The notes under the pieces are model-generated. The model worked only from the letters and a program-made list of their open reading frames with translations. It had not been told where the DNA came from and searched no databases. This document shows positions 49,758-58,653 of a stretch of DNA of 64,000 bases, in pieces. Each line of letters opens with the position of its first letter. Position 1 is the stretch's first letter. Origin of the DNA: a bacterium (GTDB lineage: Bacteria; Bacillota; Bacilli; Lactobacillales; Streptococcaceae); assembly GCA_905221295.1 (NCBI GenBank), contig CAJNCP010000007.1, forward strand, positions 13,646 to 77,645. The letters run 5' to 3'. The position numbers and the translations under genes were made by a program.

Positions 49758-49956
49758 TCTCTTCTCCTTTACTTCTATATAATAAAATGAACACCATTAA
49801 AAACAATGAAATTGTCGGTATATTAAAATCATCAAACCAAGTAGGTAAGGATATCTTATTTACATCAGCTACTAACCTGATGATTGTATAAGATATTGAA
49901 CTAAGTAATACCATAAGTTCAGGCCAAACCTTTAGTATCATTTTAACGAATTTCAT
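49750..49956 (-). CDS. Small membrane protein between the two bacteriocin peptides
   Basis: A 68-residue protein with two hydrophobic stretches and an acidic end (RSKGEENG). The ATG at 49956 is chosen because TTTTGGAG lies 6 bases upstream; a start four codons earlier lacks one. It overlaps the start of the second peptide gene by 8 bases. Likely the immunity protein for the first peptide, or a helper; no family recognised. Confidence 0.65.
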   Translation of the reverse strand: MKFVKMILKVWPELMVLLSSISYTIIRLVADVNKISLPTWFDDFNIPTISLFLMVFILLYRSKGEENG

Positions 49957-49970
49957 ATATATCTCCAAAA

Positions 49971-50168
49971 TTATGGTCTATTAGCATAATAGCCCGCAGC
50001 TACTCCTACACCTGCTGAAGTTGTAGCAAGCGCAGCCACACCTCCAATTAATTTCCAACTAATAACTACACCACCAATAATAATTGGTGCAAGCCCCCCA
50101 TCCACATCCATCAACTCTTCTTCTGTAAGAGCTACAAAGTTCTGTTCCATTTTGTCAAAATTTGTCAT
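49971..50168 (-). CDS. Double-glycine bacteriocin-like peptide, first of a pair
   Basis: A 65-residue peptide. The leader MTNFDKMEQNFVALTEEELM ends DVDGG (residues 24-25), matching the LSxxELxxIxGG pattern. The 40-residue mature part LAPIIIGGVVISWKLIGG then ALATTSAGVGVAAGYYANRP is hydrophobic with GVAAG (GxxxG). Together with the 49602 peptide it looks like a Cib-type two-peptide bacteriocin, which in pneumococcus is a late-competence product. A com-box lies 118 bases upstream. Confidence 0.85.
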   Translation of the reverse strand: MTNFDKMEQNFVALTEEELMDVDGGLAPIIIGGVVISWKLIGGVAALATTSAGVGVAAGYYANRP

Positions 50169-50207
50169 CTTTTTTCTCTTTTATTTCTATTTTTTAGTTT
50201 ACGACTT

Positions 50208-50255
50208 CTAGCTCTTAAACCATTTTAAAAACCAGATTGGATAAATTACTGAAAT
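50208..50255 (-). pseudogene. Degenerate third micropeptide frame
   Basis: Homologous to the 50449 and 50325 frames, but the start codon is ATT. It would read ISVIYPIWFLKWFKS and stop. GGAAGGA lies upstream. ATT can rarely initiate, so translation is not excluded; it may now serve only as a leader for the bacteriocin genes. Confidence 0.6.
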
Positions 50256-50285
50256 CTTTTTTCCTTCCTGTTCTTCTCACTTATC

Positions 50286-50293
50286 TATTCGAG
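50286..50293 (-). promoter_or_regulatory. Com-box 3 (SigX), upstream of the bacteriocin pair
   Basis: The minus strand reads CTCGAATA, 6 of 8 to TACGAATA, with a T-rich stretch upstream. It is the nearest promoter-like element to the bacteriocin operon at 50168. Confidence 0.55.
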
Positions 50294-50324
50294 AAGTGAT
50301 TTAAAATGAACAGATAAATTTCAT

Positions 50325-50375
50325 TTATTTTAAATACCATTTGATAAACCATGGCAATAAGATTGGTAAATACAT
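50325..50375 (-). CDS. Micropeptide 2 of the com-box array
   Basis: A 16-residue peptide MYLPILLPWFIKWYLK. AGGAG lies 8 bases before the ATG and com-box 2 lies 33 bases before it. It differs from micropeptide 1 at 7 codons; 3 changes are synonymous and 4 swap similar residues (M/L, Y/L, Y/F, F/Y), which points to selection on the peptide. No signal or GG leader; hydrophobic with two Trp and two Lys. Function unknown. Confidence 0.7.
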   Translation of the reverse strand: MYLPILLPWFIKWYLK

Positions 50376-50408
50376 CGCGTAGTCTCCTTCCTTTTCTTCT
50401 TACCTATC

Positions 50409-50416
50409 TATTCGAA
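50409..50416 (-). promoter_or_regulatory. Com-box 2 (SigX)
   Basis: The minus strand reads TTCGAATA, the same octamer as the com-box of the known late-competence dut-radA operon in this window, with the same T-rich upstream context. Confidence 0.65.
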
Positions 50417-50448
50417 AAACAATTCGAAAATGAACAACTGTTTCATTT

Positions 50449-50499
50449 TTATTTTAAAAACCACTTGATGTACCATGGATACAAGATTGGCATGTACAT
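50449..50499 (-). CDS. Micropeptide 1 of the com-box array
   Basis: A 16-residue peptide MYMPILYPWYIKWFLK. A perfect AGGAGG sits 7 bases before the ATG, and com-box 1 lies 32 bases before it. Pattern shared with micropeptide 2: MYxPILxPWxIKWxLK. It is followed by an AAAATGAA/TTCATTTT hairpin. It might be a membrane-active peptide, a signal, or a leader; nothing I know matches it. Confidence 0.72.
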   Translation of the reverse strand: MYMPILYPWYIKWFLK

Positions 50500-50531
50500 G
50501 AACGTTCCTCCTTTTTTCTTTCTCATCTCTT

Positions 50532-50539
50532 TATTCGCA
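50532..50539 (-). promoter_or_regulatory. Com-box 1 (SigX)
   Basis: The minus strand reads TGCGAATA, 7 of 8 to TACGAATA, with AATTTTTAG upstream. Confidence 0.65.
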
Positions 50540-50581
50540 ATTTCTACTAAAAATTTTAACGTTTTTCTTTTTTCTGCAAAC

Positions 50582-50607
50582 AAAAAAACAACATGACTTG
50601 CATGTTG
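50582..50607 (-). terminator. Terminator of the aminotransferase-recO-plsX-acpP operon
   Basis: On the minus strand CAACATG-caagt-CATGTTG is followed by TTTTTTTG. It separates acpP from the micropeptide array. Confidence 0.85.
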
Positions 50608-50614
50608 CTTTTGG

Positions 50615-50851
50615 CTATATTTTACCTTTAATGGTTTCGATTACATCTGTTACACTTTGAAGATGGTCAATTTCCTCATCGCTGATCTCGATACCAAATT
50701 CATCTTCTAGCGTCAAGACAAACTCCATCAAGTCCACTGAGTCTGCATCAAGGTCGTCTTTCAAACTCAAGGTTTCTGTCACGACAAAGTCCTCTCCCTG
50801 TCGCTCTTGGATAATGGTTACAATACGGTCAAAAATTTCTTTTTCTGTCAT
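50615..50851 (-). CDS. acpP: Acyl carrier protein
   Basis: A 78-residue acidic four-helix protein carrying acyl chains on 4'-phosphopantetheine. The attachment serine is in DDLDADSVDLMEFVLTLED (near residue 37); the usual DSL is DSV here. It follows plsX by 5 bases, so it may be a second ACP dedicated to phospholipid synthesis with PlsX rather than the fab-cluster ACP; that is inference. Confidence 0.93.
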   Translation of the reverse strand: MTEKEIFDRIVTIIQERQGEDFVVTETLSLKDDLDADSVDLMEFVLTLEDEFGIEISDEEIDHLQSVTDVIETIKGKI

Positions 50852-50856
50852 CTTTT

Positions 50857-51849
50857 TTATTCTCCTGAAAATTCACGCGCAGTTTGAGCAACTACGTCTG
50901 TTTCTAGCATAGTACGAATCTGACGAATCGTACTGTACACAGCATTGGCATCACTTGAGCCATGAGTTTTTACAACTGGCGCCTTGACGCCAAACAAGAC
51001 TGCTCCTCCAACATCTGAATAGTTGAGCTGTGTCTTCAACCCCCTAAGACTATCCTTAAGAAGTAGAGCACCTAGTTTAGCTCGAAGACCCCCACCTGTA
51101 ATAGCTGTCTTGAGCAAGCCCATGATTCCCATAGCTGTCCCTTCGATAGATTTGAGCACTGCGTTTCCCGTGAAACCATCTGTTACGACAACATCCGCAA
51201 CGCCATTCATCAGATCACGCGCTTCTACGTTTCCGATAAAGTTCAAACTTTCATCAGCTACTAGCAATTCGTAAGTTTCCTTACGAAGCGGGTCTCCCTT
51301 GCTGCTTTCTGTCCCGTTGTTAAGCAAACCAACACGTGGTTTTGCAATCCCACGAACATTCTTGGCATAGAAGGAGCCTAGAACAGCGTATTGGTGGAGG
51401 TGCTGGGCAGTGTTTTCTGCATTGGCACCGAGATCCAGCATATCAAACCCTTTTCCATCTATAGTTGGCAATGTTGACATAAGTCCAGGACGGTCAATAT
51501 TCTTGATGCGACCCACGATGAAGAATCCTGCAGCCAACAAGGCACCTGTATTTCCAGCTGAGAGGACAGCATCTGCCTCTCCCTCTTTGACTGCCTTAGC
51601 CGCCAATATCATGCTGGCATTTTTCTTCTTACGGATAGCTTTTGTCGGCTCATCGTCGGAATCAATTTTCTCATCCGTATGGATGATGCTAACGCGCTCT
51701 GTAGCTGTTAGATATTGCTTGATTTTGCTTTCATCTCCGTAAAGTTGAATCTCAATATCCGAAAAGTCAGCTAGGGCTTGATTGACACCCTCAACGATGG
51801 CTTGAGGTGCGTAATCGCCCCCCATAGCATCTACTGCGATTTTTTTCAT
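50857..51849 (-). CDS. plsX: Phosphate acyltransferase PlsX
   Basis: A 330-residue enzyme making acyl-phosphate from acyl-ACP for phospholipid synthesis. It starts [40 protein letters not shown] near residue 97 and [14 protein letters not shown] near 225 are typical. Its ATG overlaps the recO stop by 4 bases. Confidence 0.96.
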   Translation of the reverse strand: MKKIAVDAMGGDYAPQAIVEGVNQALADFSDIEIQLYGDESKIKQYLTATERVSIIHTDEKIDSDDEPTKAIRKKKNASMILAAKAVKEGEADAVLSAGNTGALLAAGFFIVGRIKNIDRPGLMSTLPTIDGKGFDMLDLGANAENTAQHLHQYAVLGSFYAKNVRGIAKPRVGLLNNGTESSKGDPLRKETYELLVADESLNFIGNVEARDLMNGVADVVVTDGFTGNAVLKSIEGTAMGIMGLLKTAITGGGLRAKLGALLLKDSLRGLKTQLNYSDVGGAVLFGVKAPVVKTHGSSDANAVYSTIRQIRTMLETDVVAQTAREFSGE

Positions 51850-52616
51850 TTGTCTTCCTCTTTTAGTAATTGTCCCCAGTCGGCTAGGGAATCAATAAAT
51901 TTTTTTGATTTCAGGTGAATTCCGACGTACTCTTCGTAGAGTTGGTCCATAAACTTGCGCAAGTCTTGTTTGATTTCAGGCTTGAGTGAAATGGTCTCCA
52001 AGGTCTCAAAATCAATAGCCTGAAATTGATTGAGCAGATAAGGGATGTTGGGATTCAGATGACAACGTTTCTCGTCCTCATGATAATGATCTGGACAGAG
52101 GCAGGCTCCATATTTGAAAGAAAAGTCAAAGGCCTGACCTACGCGGTGACAAAAGACACACTCATTAAAATTGAGCCCAATTCCAAATCGGGTCAAGATT
52201 TGAATTTCAAAAATATTGGTCAAAACCTGATAATCTAAACCTTCTTCCATCAACTCTAGAGTCTTTCTCAAGAAGGCAAACAAGGGAGCATCCTGCTGAT
52301 TATCCTGCAAACTAGCATCTGCAAGAGCCGCAACATAAGTCGCATAAGCCATGACAAAGAGGTCGCTATTGATTTTGGGAAAGGTCATCACCTCATGATA
52401 GTCCTCGATGTAGCTAAGGCCGTCATCATTGATTCGCAAGAGAAAACGAGCTAGTACCAAGGGCTGAATAACCGGAGCTAATTTGGATTGACCAGCGTGT
52501 TTGACGAAAAACATGCGCTTGCCAGCCTGCTCGGTAAAGATCTTGACGAGCTTGTCATCCTCTCGAAAGTTGCGATTGTAAAGCACAAGGCCTTGACTCG
52601 TGATAGACTGGATCAT
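51846..52616 (-). CDS. recO: DNA repair protein RecO
   Basis: A 256-residue protein of the RecFOR recombination pathway; it loads RecA on SSB-coated DNA. An N-terminal OB-fold ([22 protein letters not shown]) and a zinc-type cluster (CVFCHRVGQ and CLCPDHYH, residues about 150-180) are visible. 4-base overlaps with both neighbours make a tight operon. Confidence 0.95.
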   Translation of the reverse strand: MIQSITSQGLVLYNRNFREDDKLVKIFTEQAGKRMFFVKHAGQSKLAPVIQPLVLARFLLRINDDGLSYIEDYHEVMTFPKINSDLFVMAYATYVAALADASLQDNQQDAPLFAFLRKTLELMEEGLDYQVLTNIFEIQILTRFGIGLNFNECVFCHRVGQAFDFSFKYGACLCPDHYHEDEKRCHLNPNIPYLLNQFQAIDFETLETISLKPEIKQDLRKFMDQLYEEYVGIHLKSKKFIDSLADWGQLLKEEDK

Positions 52617-53782
52617 GCTTCTCTCATGTACTCCTCAAGTCGTTTCATAGCCTCTCTGATCGTTTCCATGCTGGCTGCATAAGAAATGCGGATATAGCCT
52701 TCTCCGTAGCGACCAAAGGCAGCACCTGGAATAAAGGCAACAGCCTTCTTCTGGGCAAAATCCTTCAGAAAAGCAAAGGAGTCTTGATTGTAACCTGCTG
52801 GAATCTTAGCAAAGATATAGAAGGCACCGTCTGGTTTGATAATTTCAAAGCCAAGAGCTGTCATCTTCTCAATAATGTAATCTCGACGCTGGATGTATTC
52901 CTTCTTCATAGGCTCTGCATCGTTTTTACCAGCCGTCAAGGCTTCTACTGCAGCATGTTGGGCCATGGTATTTGCAGCAGTAACCAAATATTGGTGACTC
53001 TTGATGAGTTGAGCTGTGAAGTTTGCTGGTGCTAAGATAAAACCTAAACGCCAACCAGTCATGGCATGGGACTTAGATAAGCCATTGATGATAATAGCTT
53101 GATTTCTCAGCATAGTTCCCAATGATACATGATTTTCCCCTGTATAGGTCAATTCTGAATAGACCTCATCACAGACCACAAAAATATCGTATTTACGCAA
53201 AACAGCAGCTAAATCTTCCAACTGCTCCCGATTATAGGTAATCCCTGTCGGATTAGCTGGATAATTAAGAATAACCGCTTTGAGCTTGTCACCTTGCTCC
53301 AAAATTGCCTTTTCCAACATTTCAGGAGTCAAGACAAAGCCATTTTCAGTTGTATCAATCTCGACAATCTCTGCCCCAACTAGGTTAACAATCGGCTCAT
53401 AGCCTGAATAGGCAGGAGCTGGCAAGAGAACCTTGTCTCCTTCTTCTAAGATAGCTGTCAAAGTAGCAGATAAGGCCTCTGTCGCTCCGATAGTAACCAA
53501 GATTTCATTTTCAGGATTGTAGTCCAACTGGTATTTTTCTTTTACAAAATCACTAGCTGCCTGGCGCAAGGTCAGTAAACCGCTCATCCCTGTATAGTAG
53601 GACTGGTTCTGGTCAATCGCTCGCTTGGCTGCCTCCTTGACATGATCTGGCGTCGTAAAGTCAGGCTCTCCCAAGGTCAAACGCAGAACTCCAGGGATCT
53701 CTGAAATGGCCTGATCAAACTGACGAATCAAGGACACTTGAATCTTATCTAATTGTTTATTAAAGCGCTTGGTTAAGTCCAT
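52613..53782 (-). CDS. Pyridoxal-phosphate aminotransferase, class I/II (AraT/PatA-like)
   Basis: A 389-residue aminotransferase, probably for aromatic or branched amino acids. The PLP lysine is in IINGLSKSHAMTGWRLGF near residue 235; NYPANPTGITYN near 170 and the C-terminal RISYAAS arginine are present. The ATG at 53782 has AAGGGGG upstream; 20 earlier codons are unlikely. First gene of the recO-plsX-acpP operon. Confidence 0.93.
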   Translation of the reverse strand: MDLTKRFNKQLDKIQVSLIRQFDQAISEIPGVLRLTLGEPDFTTPDHVKEAAKRAIDQNQSYYTGMSGLLTLRQAASDFVKEKYQLDYNPENEILVTIGATEALSATLTAILEEGDKVLLPAPAYSGYEPIVNLVGAEIVEIDTTENGFVLTPEMLEKAILEQGDKLKAVILNYPANPTGITYNREQLEDLAAVLRKYDIFVVCDEVYSELTYTGENHVSLGTMLRNQAIIINGLSKSHAMTGWRLGFILAPANFTAQLIKSHQYLVTAANTMAQHAAVEALTAGKNDAEPMKKEYIQRRDYIIEKMTALGFEIIKPDGAFYIFAKIPAGYNQDSFAFLKDFAQKKAVAFIPGAAFGRYGEGYIRISYAASMETIREAMKRLEEYMREA

Positions 53783-53933
53783 AGATACCCCCTTACTTAC
53801 AGAACATAGTACTATTATACTACAAAAGCTCCCTGACCGCAAAATTCCATTTTGAGTTAATCCTTTCTGTTTTCTATTTTACTTTTCTGATGGATAAGCT
53901 TATAATAAAAAGTGCTTATTTTCGGAGGTTTAT

Positions 53934-54944
53934 ATGTCATTTTTATCAAAAAATGCGGCAGGAATCTTGGCCTGCCTTGTCATTTCTATCGTATCCTGGT
54001 ACCTAGGAGGATTCTTTCCTGTCGTAGGAGCACCTGTCTTTGCTATCTTTATAGGGATGCTCCTTCATCCTTTTCTATCAACCTATAAACAACTGGATAC
54101 TGGCTTGACCTTTAGTTCAAAAAAATTGCTTCAATATGCCGTTATCTTGCTCGGTTTTGGACTCAATATCTCGCAAGTATTCACGGTTGGGCAATCTTCG
54201 CTCCCTGTTATCCTCTCCACCATTTCGATTTCCTTGATTGTAGCCTACCTCTTCCAGCGCTTTTTTGCTTTGGATACTAAATTGGCTACTTTGATTGGAG
54301 TGGGTTCTTCGATCTGTGGAGGTTCTGCCATTGCTGCGACAGCACCCGTTATCCATGCCAAGGAAAAGGAAGTAGCCCAAGCCATTTCCGTTATCTTTTT
54401 CTTCAATGTCTTAGCTGCCCTTATCTTTCCAACTCTAGGAACCTGGCTTCACCTATCAAATGAAGGCTTCGCCCTCTTTGCGGGTACTGCGGTCAACGAT
54501 ACTTCCTCTGTAACAGCCACAGCTAGCGCCTGGGACAGTCTTTATCAGACCAATACCCTTGAGTCTGCAACTATTGTTAAACTCACACGCACCCTTGCCA
54601 TTATTCCTATCACGCTCTTTCTCTCCTACTGGCAAAGTCGAGAGCAAAAAAATAGCCAAGGTTTTCAACTAAAAAAAGTCTTCCCACTTTTTATCCTTTA
54701 CTTTATCTTGGCTTCTCTCTTAACAACTCTCCTTACCTCTCTCGGTGTGTCCGGTAGTATCTTTACCCCTCTTAAGCAACTCTCCAAATTCCTTATCGTC
54801 ATGGCCATGAGCGCCATCGGTCTCAAAACCAATCTCATTGGATTGATCAAATCCAGCGGCAAGTCCATTCTTCTTGGAGGCTTTTGCTGGATTGCCATCA
54901 TCCTTACCAGTCTGGGCATGCAGGCATTGATTGGTATTTTCTAA
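53934..54944 (+). CDS. YeiH/UPF0324-family membrane protein
   Basis: A 336-residue protein with about ten helices. Family segments: [23 protein letters not shown] start, [18 protein letters not shown] near 65, and [25 protein letters not shown] near 120. Suggested roles in the family include sulfate/sulfite-type export; not proven. It is divergent from the aminotransferase and monocistronic. GGAGG precedes the ATG. Confidence 0.88.
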   Translation: MSFLSKNAAGILACLVISIVSWYLGGFFPVVGAPVFAIFIGMLLHPFLSTYKQLDTGLTFSSKKLLQYAVILLGFGLNISQVFTVGQSSLPVILSTISISLIVAYLFQRFFALDTKLATLIGVGSSICGGSAIAATAPVIHAKEKEVAQAISVIFFFNVLAALIFPTLGTWLHLSNEGFALFAGTAVNDTSSVTATASAWDSLYQTNTLESATIVKLTRTLAIIPITLFLSYWQSREQKNSQGFQLKKVFPLFILYFILASLLTTLLTSLGVSGSIFTPLKQLSKFLIVMAMSAIGLKTNLIGLIKSSGKSILLGGFCWIAIILTSLGMQALIGIF

Positions 54945-54947
54945 GAC

Positions 54948-54972
54948 AAAAGGTAGCCCATGGCTACCTTTT
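54948..54972. terminator. Bidirectional terminator
   Basis: AAAAGGTAGCC-cat-GGCTACCTTTT is a perfect 11-bp stem between the convergent YeiH-type and CoA-binding genes. Confidence 0.92.
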
Positions 54973-55408
54973 ATTGTTCAAGAATTAAGCGTGTGTGTTC
55001 TCTCTTGATACAGCGATTCATCACGATGTCGTCGCATCCTCCAGCACGCAAGATTTCTTCTGCTTCTAGACTTTCTAGACCTAGTTGTGCCCAAAAAACC
55101 TTGGCATCAGCCTTGAGAAAATCACGCGCCACATCTGGTAAAAACTCGCTACGTCGGTAAACATTGACAATATCGACAGGAAAAGGAATCTCAGCTAGGT
55201 TTGCATAGGCCTTTTCTCCCAAGATTTCGCCACCTGCAGCCTTGGGATTGACTGGAATGATTTTATAGCCCCGAGCCTGCATTTCCTTAGTCACTCGGTT
55301 GCTAGTTGTTTCTTCACAATCGGACAAGCCTACTACTGCTAACGTTTTACTGGTTGCAAGATACTGACGTACCACACCATCACTTGGATTGATAAATTCT
55401 TGGCTCAT
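54971..55408 (-). CDS. CoA-binding (YccU-type) protein
   Basis: A 145-residue Rossmann-fold protein. TLAVVGLSDCEETTSNRVTKEMQARGYKIIPVNP near residues 22-57 is the CoA_binding domain pattern. Function is unproven; homologues are linked to CoA or acyl-CoA sensing. Its own promoter probably lies in 55409-55460. The stop lies next to the bidirectional terminator. Confidence 0.88.
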   Translation of the reverse strand: MSQEFINPSDGVVRQYLATSKTLAVVGLSDCEETTSNRVTKEMQARGYKIIPVNPKAAGGEILGEKAYANLAEIPFPVDIVNVYRRSEFLPDVARDFLKADAKVFWAQLGLESLEAEEILRAGGCDDIVMNRCIKREHTRLILEQ

Positions 55409-55468
55409 AGAAATCCTCCTTTTTCATCAGTATAGCATATTTTGAAAAGGCTTGCAGATTTTGACTAC

Positions 55469-55506
55469 AAAAAATCTCCTAGCAAGAAAAGAAACCTGCT
55501 AGGAGA
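55469..55506 (-). terminator. Terminator of prs
   Basis: On the minus strand TCTCCTAGCA, a 12-base loop and TGCTAGGAGA are followed by TTTTTT. Confidence 0.88.
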
Positions 55507-55528
55507 ACGATCTATTTCAAGTGAAAGT

Positions 55529-56497
55529 TTAGATTTTTTTCTCGATACTAAATAATGGAGAAAGAGGACGTTTTTCGTGGATACGAATAATAGCATCGCC
55601 TAGAAGATGAGCAATCGAAATTTGCTCAATCTTATCAATCAAACGCTCTTCTGGTAGGTAGATAGTATCCAAAACAACCAATTTCTTAATAGCTGATTTT
55701 TGGATATTGTCCATAGCTGGCCCCGAAAGAACTGGGTGTGTACAGCTTGCATAGACCGCAACTGCGCCTGCTTCAGCAAGTGCATCCGCCGCATGGCAGA
55801 TTGTTCCAGCGGTATCAATCATATCGTCAATCAAGATACAAGTCTTGCCTTCGACCTTACCGATGATGTTCATCACTTCACTGGTATTCATCTTGTCTAC
55901 ACTACGGCGTTTGTCAATAATCGCAATCGGAGTTTTCAAAAACTCTGCCAATTTACGAGCACGAGTCACCCCACCATGGTCTGGGCTGACAACCACGTAG
56001 TCAGAGCCAACCATGCCACGACGTTCAAAATAGTCCGCAATCAATGGAGCACCCATCAAGTGATCTACAGGAATATCAAAGAATCCCTGAATCTGCGCAG
56101 CGTGCAAATCAATCGTCAACAAACGATCCACCCCAGCCACTTCAAGCATATTTGCAACGAGTTTTGCAGTGATTGGCTCACGCGCGCGCGCTTTTCTATC
56201 CTGACGTGCATAGCCATAGTAAGGCATAACAACGTTGACAGATTCTGCACTAGCCCGCTTCAAGGCATCTACCATGATCAAAATTTCGAGCAGATTGTCA
56301 TTTACAGGTGAGCTCGTTGATTGTAGGATAAAGACGTGTTTTCCACGGATTGATTCTTCGATGTTGACCTGAATCTCCCCATCTGAAAATTGGCGAACAG
56401 TCGATTTCCCCAACTCAATCCCAATCTCTTGCGCCACACGCTCTGCCAATTCTCTATTTGAAGAAAGGGCAAACAGCTTTAAATCAGAAAAAGACAT
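55529..56497 (-). CDS. prs: Ribose-phosphate pyrophosphokinase
   Basis: A 322-residue enzyme making PRPP from ribose-5-phosphate and ATP, feeding purine, pyrimidine, His and Trp synthesis. It shows the flexible loop with [17 protein letters not shown] near residue 95, [16 protein letters not shown] near 168 and the PRPP loop [13 protein letters not shown] near 218. GGAGGA precedes the ATG. Confidence 0.97.
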   Translation of the reverse strand: MSFSDLKLFALSSNRELAERVAQEIGIELGKSTVRQFSDGEIQVNIEESIRGKHVFILQSTSSPVNDNLLEILIMVDALKRASAESVNVVMPYYGYARQDRKARAREPITAKLVANMLEVAGVDRLLTIDLHAAQIQGFFDIPVDHLMGAPLIADYFERRGMVGSDYVVVSPDHGGVTRARKLAEFLKTPIAIIDKRRSVDKMNTSEVMNIIGKVEGKTCILIDDMIDTAGTICHAADALAEAGAVAVYASCTHPVLSGPAMDNIQKSAIKKLVVLDTIYLPEERLIDKIEQISIAHLLGDAIIRIHEKRPLSPLFSIEKKI

Positions 56498-56655
56498 GAT
56501 TTCCTCCGGTATTTATGTATCACTTGTTTTTCACACAACATTTTCCATCTACCATTGTAGCGCTTTTTCCTTTATTTTTCAATCAAAAATAAAACAAGAG
56601 CAAACATTTATACCCTTGTTTTTTACTATTTTATATTAGTTATATTAAAATTAAA

Positions 56656-56678
56656 ATCGCTACATTTGAAGTAGCGAT
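56656..56678 (-). terminator. Terminator after the carbonic anhydrase gene
   Basis: ATCGCTAC and GTAGCGAT (8 bp, 7-base loop) are followed on the minus strand by TTTTAATTTT. Confidence 0.7.
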
Positions 56679-56711
56679 CTTATGCTAGGATTAGAATTCT
56701 GCGAGATGAAG

Positions 56712-57206
56712 TTAGTATACTTCTCTCATACTCCCTGTATCCACATCGTAAACCGCACCTGAAATAACCACATCATCAGGAATCAGTGGAGATTCTCGAA
56801 GCAATTGCATATCATCTCTCACGCTCTCTTCAACATCCTGAAATGGTAAAAAGTCTTGATCAGACACATCAACTCCGAGCTCGAGTTTCAAATGTTCATG
56901 AAAACTTTCATTTTGAAAGGTTTGAGCTCCACAGTCTGTATGGTGCAACACCACAATCTCTCTTGTCCCCATTTGTTGCTGGGAAATCACCAGTGAACGA
57001 ATCATGTCCTCAGTTACGCGACCACCCGCATTCCGCAAGATATGAGCATCCCCAAGGGCCAAACCTAGAGCTTGCGCAACGTGTAGACGTGAGTCCATAC
57101 AGGTCACGATAGCTACTCTGGTTTTGGGTTTAAGTGGCAGATTTAACTGCCCATGTAGGGCAACATAAGCCTGATTGGCTTGCATAAACTGTTCAAAATA
57201 CGACAC
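56712..57206 (-). CDS. Beta-type carbonic anhydrase
   Basis: A 164-residue zinc enzyme interconverting CO2 and bicarbonate. Zinc ligands: CMDSR (Cys near residue 36 with Asp-Arg dyad) and HHTDCG (His/Cys near 90). A GTG start at 57206 is chosen: AAGGGGG is 5 bases upstream, giving MSYFEQFMQANQAYVAL, the family start as I recall it. An ATG 23 codons upstream reads through the ribosome binding site. It follows radA by 72 bases. Confidence 0.92.
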   Translation of the reverse strand: MSYFEQFMQANQAYVALHGQLNLPLKPKTRVAIVTCMDSRLHVAQALGLALGDAHILRNAGGRVTEDMIRSLVISQQQMGTREIVVLHHTDCGAQTFQNESFHEHLKLELGVDVSDQDFLPFQDVEESVRDDMQLLRESPLIPDDVVISGAVYDVDTGSMREVY

Positions 57207-57278
57207 GATTTCCCCCTTAAAAATTTGATAATCAAATATTTCTCCTATCTTATCATTTTTAAGAAGATTTGTCACAGA

Positions 57279-58616
57279 TTAAGCAAAGACCATTTTCAAA
57301 ACTTCCTGAATCGTTGTCACACCAATGACTTCAATTTCCTTGGGTGGAGTGATTCCTGTCAAGGAATTCTTGGGTACATAAATCTTGGTAAAGCCCAGTT
57401 TTGCCGCTTCATTGATGCGTTGTTCGATACGATTCACGCGCCGAATTTCTCCGGTCAAGCCCAGTTCACCCACAAAACATTCCTGAGGATTGGTAGGCTT
57501 GTCCTTGTAACTAGAGGCAATAGCCACTGCAACGGCTAAGTCAATGGCAGGCTCATCCAATTTGACACCACCAGCAGATTTGAGATAGGCATCCTGATTT
57601 TGCAAGAGAAGCCCTGCACGTTTTTCCAAAACAGCCATAATCAAACTGGCACGATTGAAGTCAAGCCCTGTCGTCGTACGCTTGGCATTTCCAAACATGG
57701 TCGGTGTCACCAAGGCTTGAACCTCCGCCAAAATTGGACGCGTCCCTTCCATAGTTACCACGATTGATGAACCAGTGGCCCCATCCAAACGCTCTTCTAG
57801 GAAAACTTGACTCGGATTGAGCACCTCAACCAAGCCACCTGACTGCATCTCAAAGATGCCAATCTCATTAGTGGACCCAAAACGGTTTTTGACTGCTCTC
57901 AAGATACGGAAGGTATGGTGGCGTTCCCCTTCAAAGTAAAGTACCGTATCTACCATATGCTCCAACATACGAGGACCAGCCAGAGTACCTTCCTTGGTCA
58001 CATGCCCTACGATAAAGATGGCAATGTTATTAGTCTTGGCCAGCTGCATGAGCTCAGCGGTCACCTCACGCACCTGAGACACAGACCCTTGCACCCCTGA
58101 AATCTCAGGAGACATAATAGTTTGTATAGAGTCAATGATGAGAAAATCTGGTTGGATGCGCTCTACCTCAGCTCGAACACTCTGCATATTGGTCTCGGCG
58201 TAGAGATAAAACTCACTATCAATATCCCCCAATCGCTCTGCTCGTAGCTTGATTTGCTGGGCAGACTCCTCACCACTGACGTAGAGAACCGTACCCACTT
58301 GAGACAACTGGGTTGAAACTTGTAAAAGAAGCGTTGATTTCCCGATTCCAGGATCTCCCCCAATAAGTACGAGACTCCCTGGTACCACTCCGCCTCCAAG
58401 TACACGGTTAAATTCCTCCATCTCGGTCTTGGTTCTATTGACATTGATAGACGTTACTTCAGCCAGTTTCATAGGCTTGGTTTTTTCACCTGTCAAAGAC
58501 ACACGCGCATTTTTGACCTCGACAACCTCGATCTCTTCTACAAAAGAAGACCAAGCTCCACAGTTTGGACAGCGTCCTAGATACTTAGGTGAATTATATT
58601 CACAATTTTGACACAC
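57279..58616 (-). CDS. radA: DNA repair/recombination helicase RadA
   Basis: RecA-like hexameric helicase aiding D-loop extension in repair and transformation. It has a zinc finger (CQNC and CPNC), Walker [11 protein letters not shown], the KNRFGSTNE RadA motif and a Lon-like C-terminal part. Coordinates use the first recognised start, GTG at 58616, but this lacks a ribosome binding site. The conserved AKKKATF segment lies just upstream (to 58640) after AAAGAGG, with only ATC-ATC as a possible start there. Part of the dut-phosphatase-radA late-competence operon. Confidence 0.9.
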   Translation of the reverse strand: MCQNCEYNSPKYLGRCPNCGAWSSFVEEIEVVEVKNARVSLTGEKTKPMKLAEVTSINVNRTKTEMEEFNRVLGGGVVPGSLVLIGGDPGIGKSTLLLQVSTQLSQVGTVLYVSGEESAQQIKLRAERLGDIDSEFYLYAETNMQSVRAEVERIQPDFLIIDSIQTIMSPEISGVQGSVSQVREVTAELMQLAKTNNIAIFIVGHVTKEGTLAGPRMLEHMVDTVLYFEGERHHTFRILRAVKNRFGSTNEIGIFEMQSGGLVEVLNPSQVFLEERLDGATGSSIVVTMEGTRPILAEVQALVTPTMFGNAKRTTTGLDFNRASLIMAVLEKRAGLLLQNQDAYLKSAGGVKLDEPAIDLAVAVAIASSYKDKPTNPQECFVGELGLTGEIRRVNRIEQRINEAAKLGFTKIYVPKNSLTGITPPKEIEVIGVTTIQEVLKMVFA

Positions 58617-58653
58617 AAATGTCGCTTTTTTTTTTGCGATGATAAACCTCTTT

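Larger units (their letters stand above)
50208..50539 (-). repeat. Tandem array of three ~123-bp com-box/micro-ORF modules
   Basis: Three modules on the minus strand each have, in order, a com-box (50532, 50409, 50286; spacing 123 and 123), a ribosome binding site and a 14-16-codon frame. Hairpins of AAATGAA/TTCATTT follow the first and second. The first two frames are intact; the third lacks an ATG. The array lies between the acpP terminator and the bacteriocin pair. Confidence 0.85.

Noticed and set aside
55700..56311. 203-codon plus-strand frame inside prs
   Set aside because: Antisense shadow of a strongly conserved gene; composition follows prs codons.
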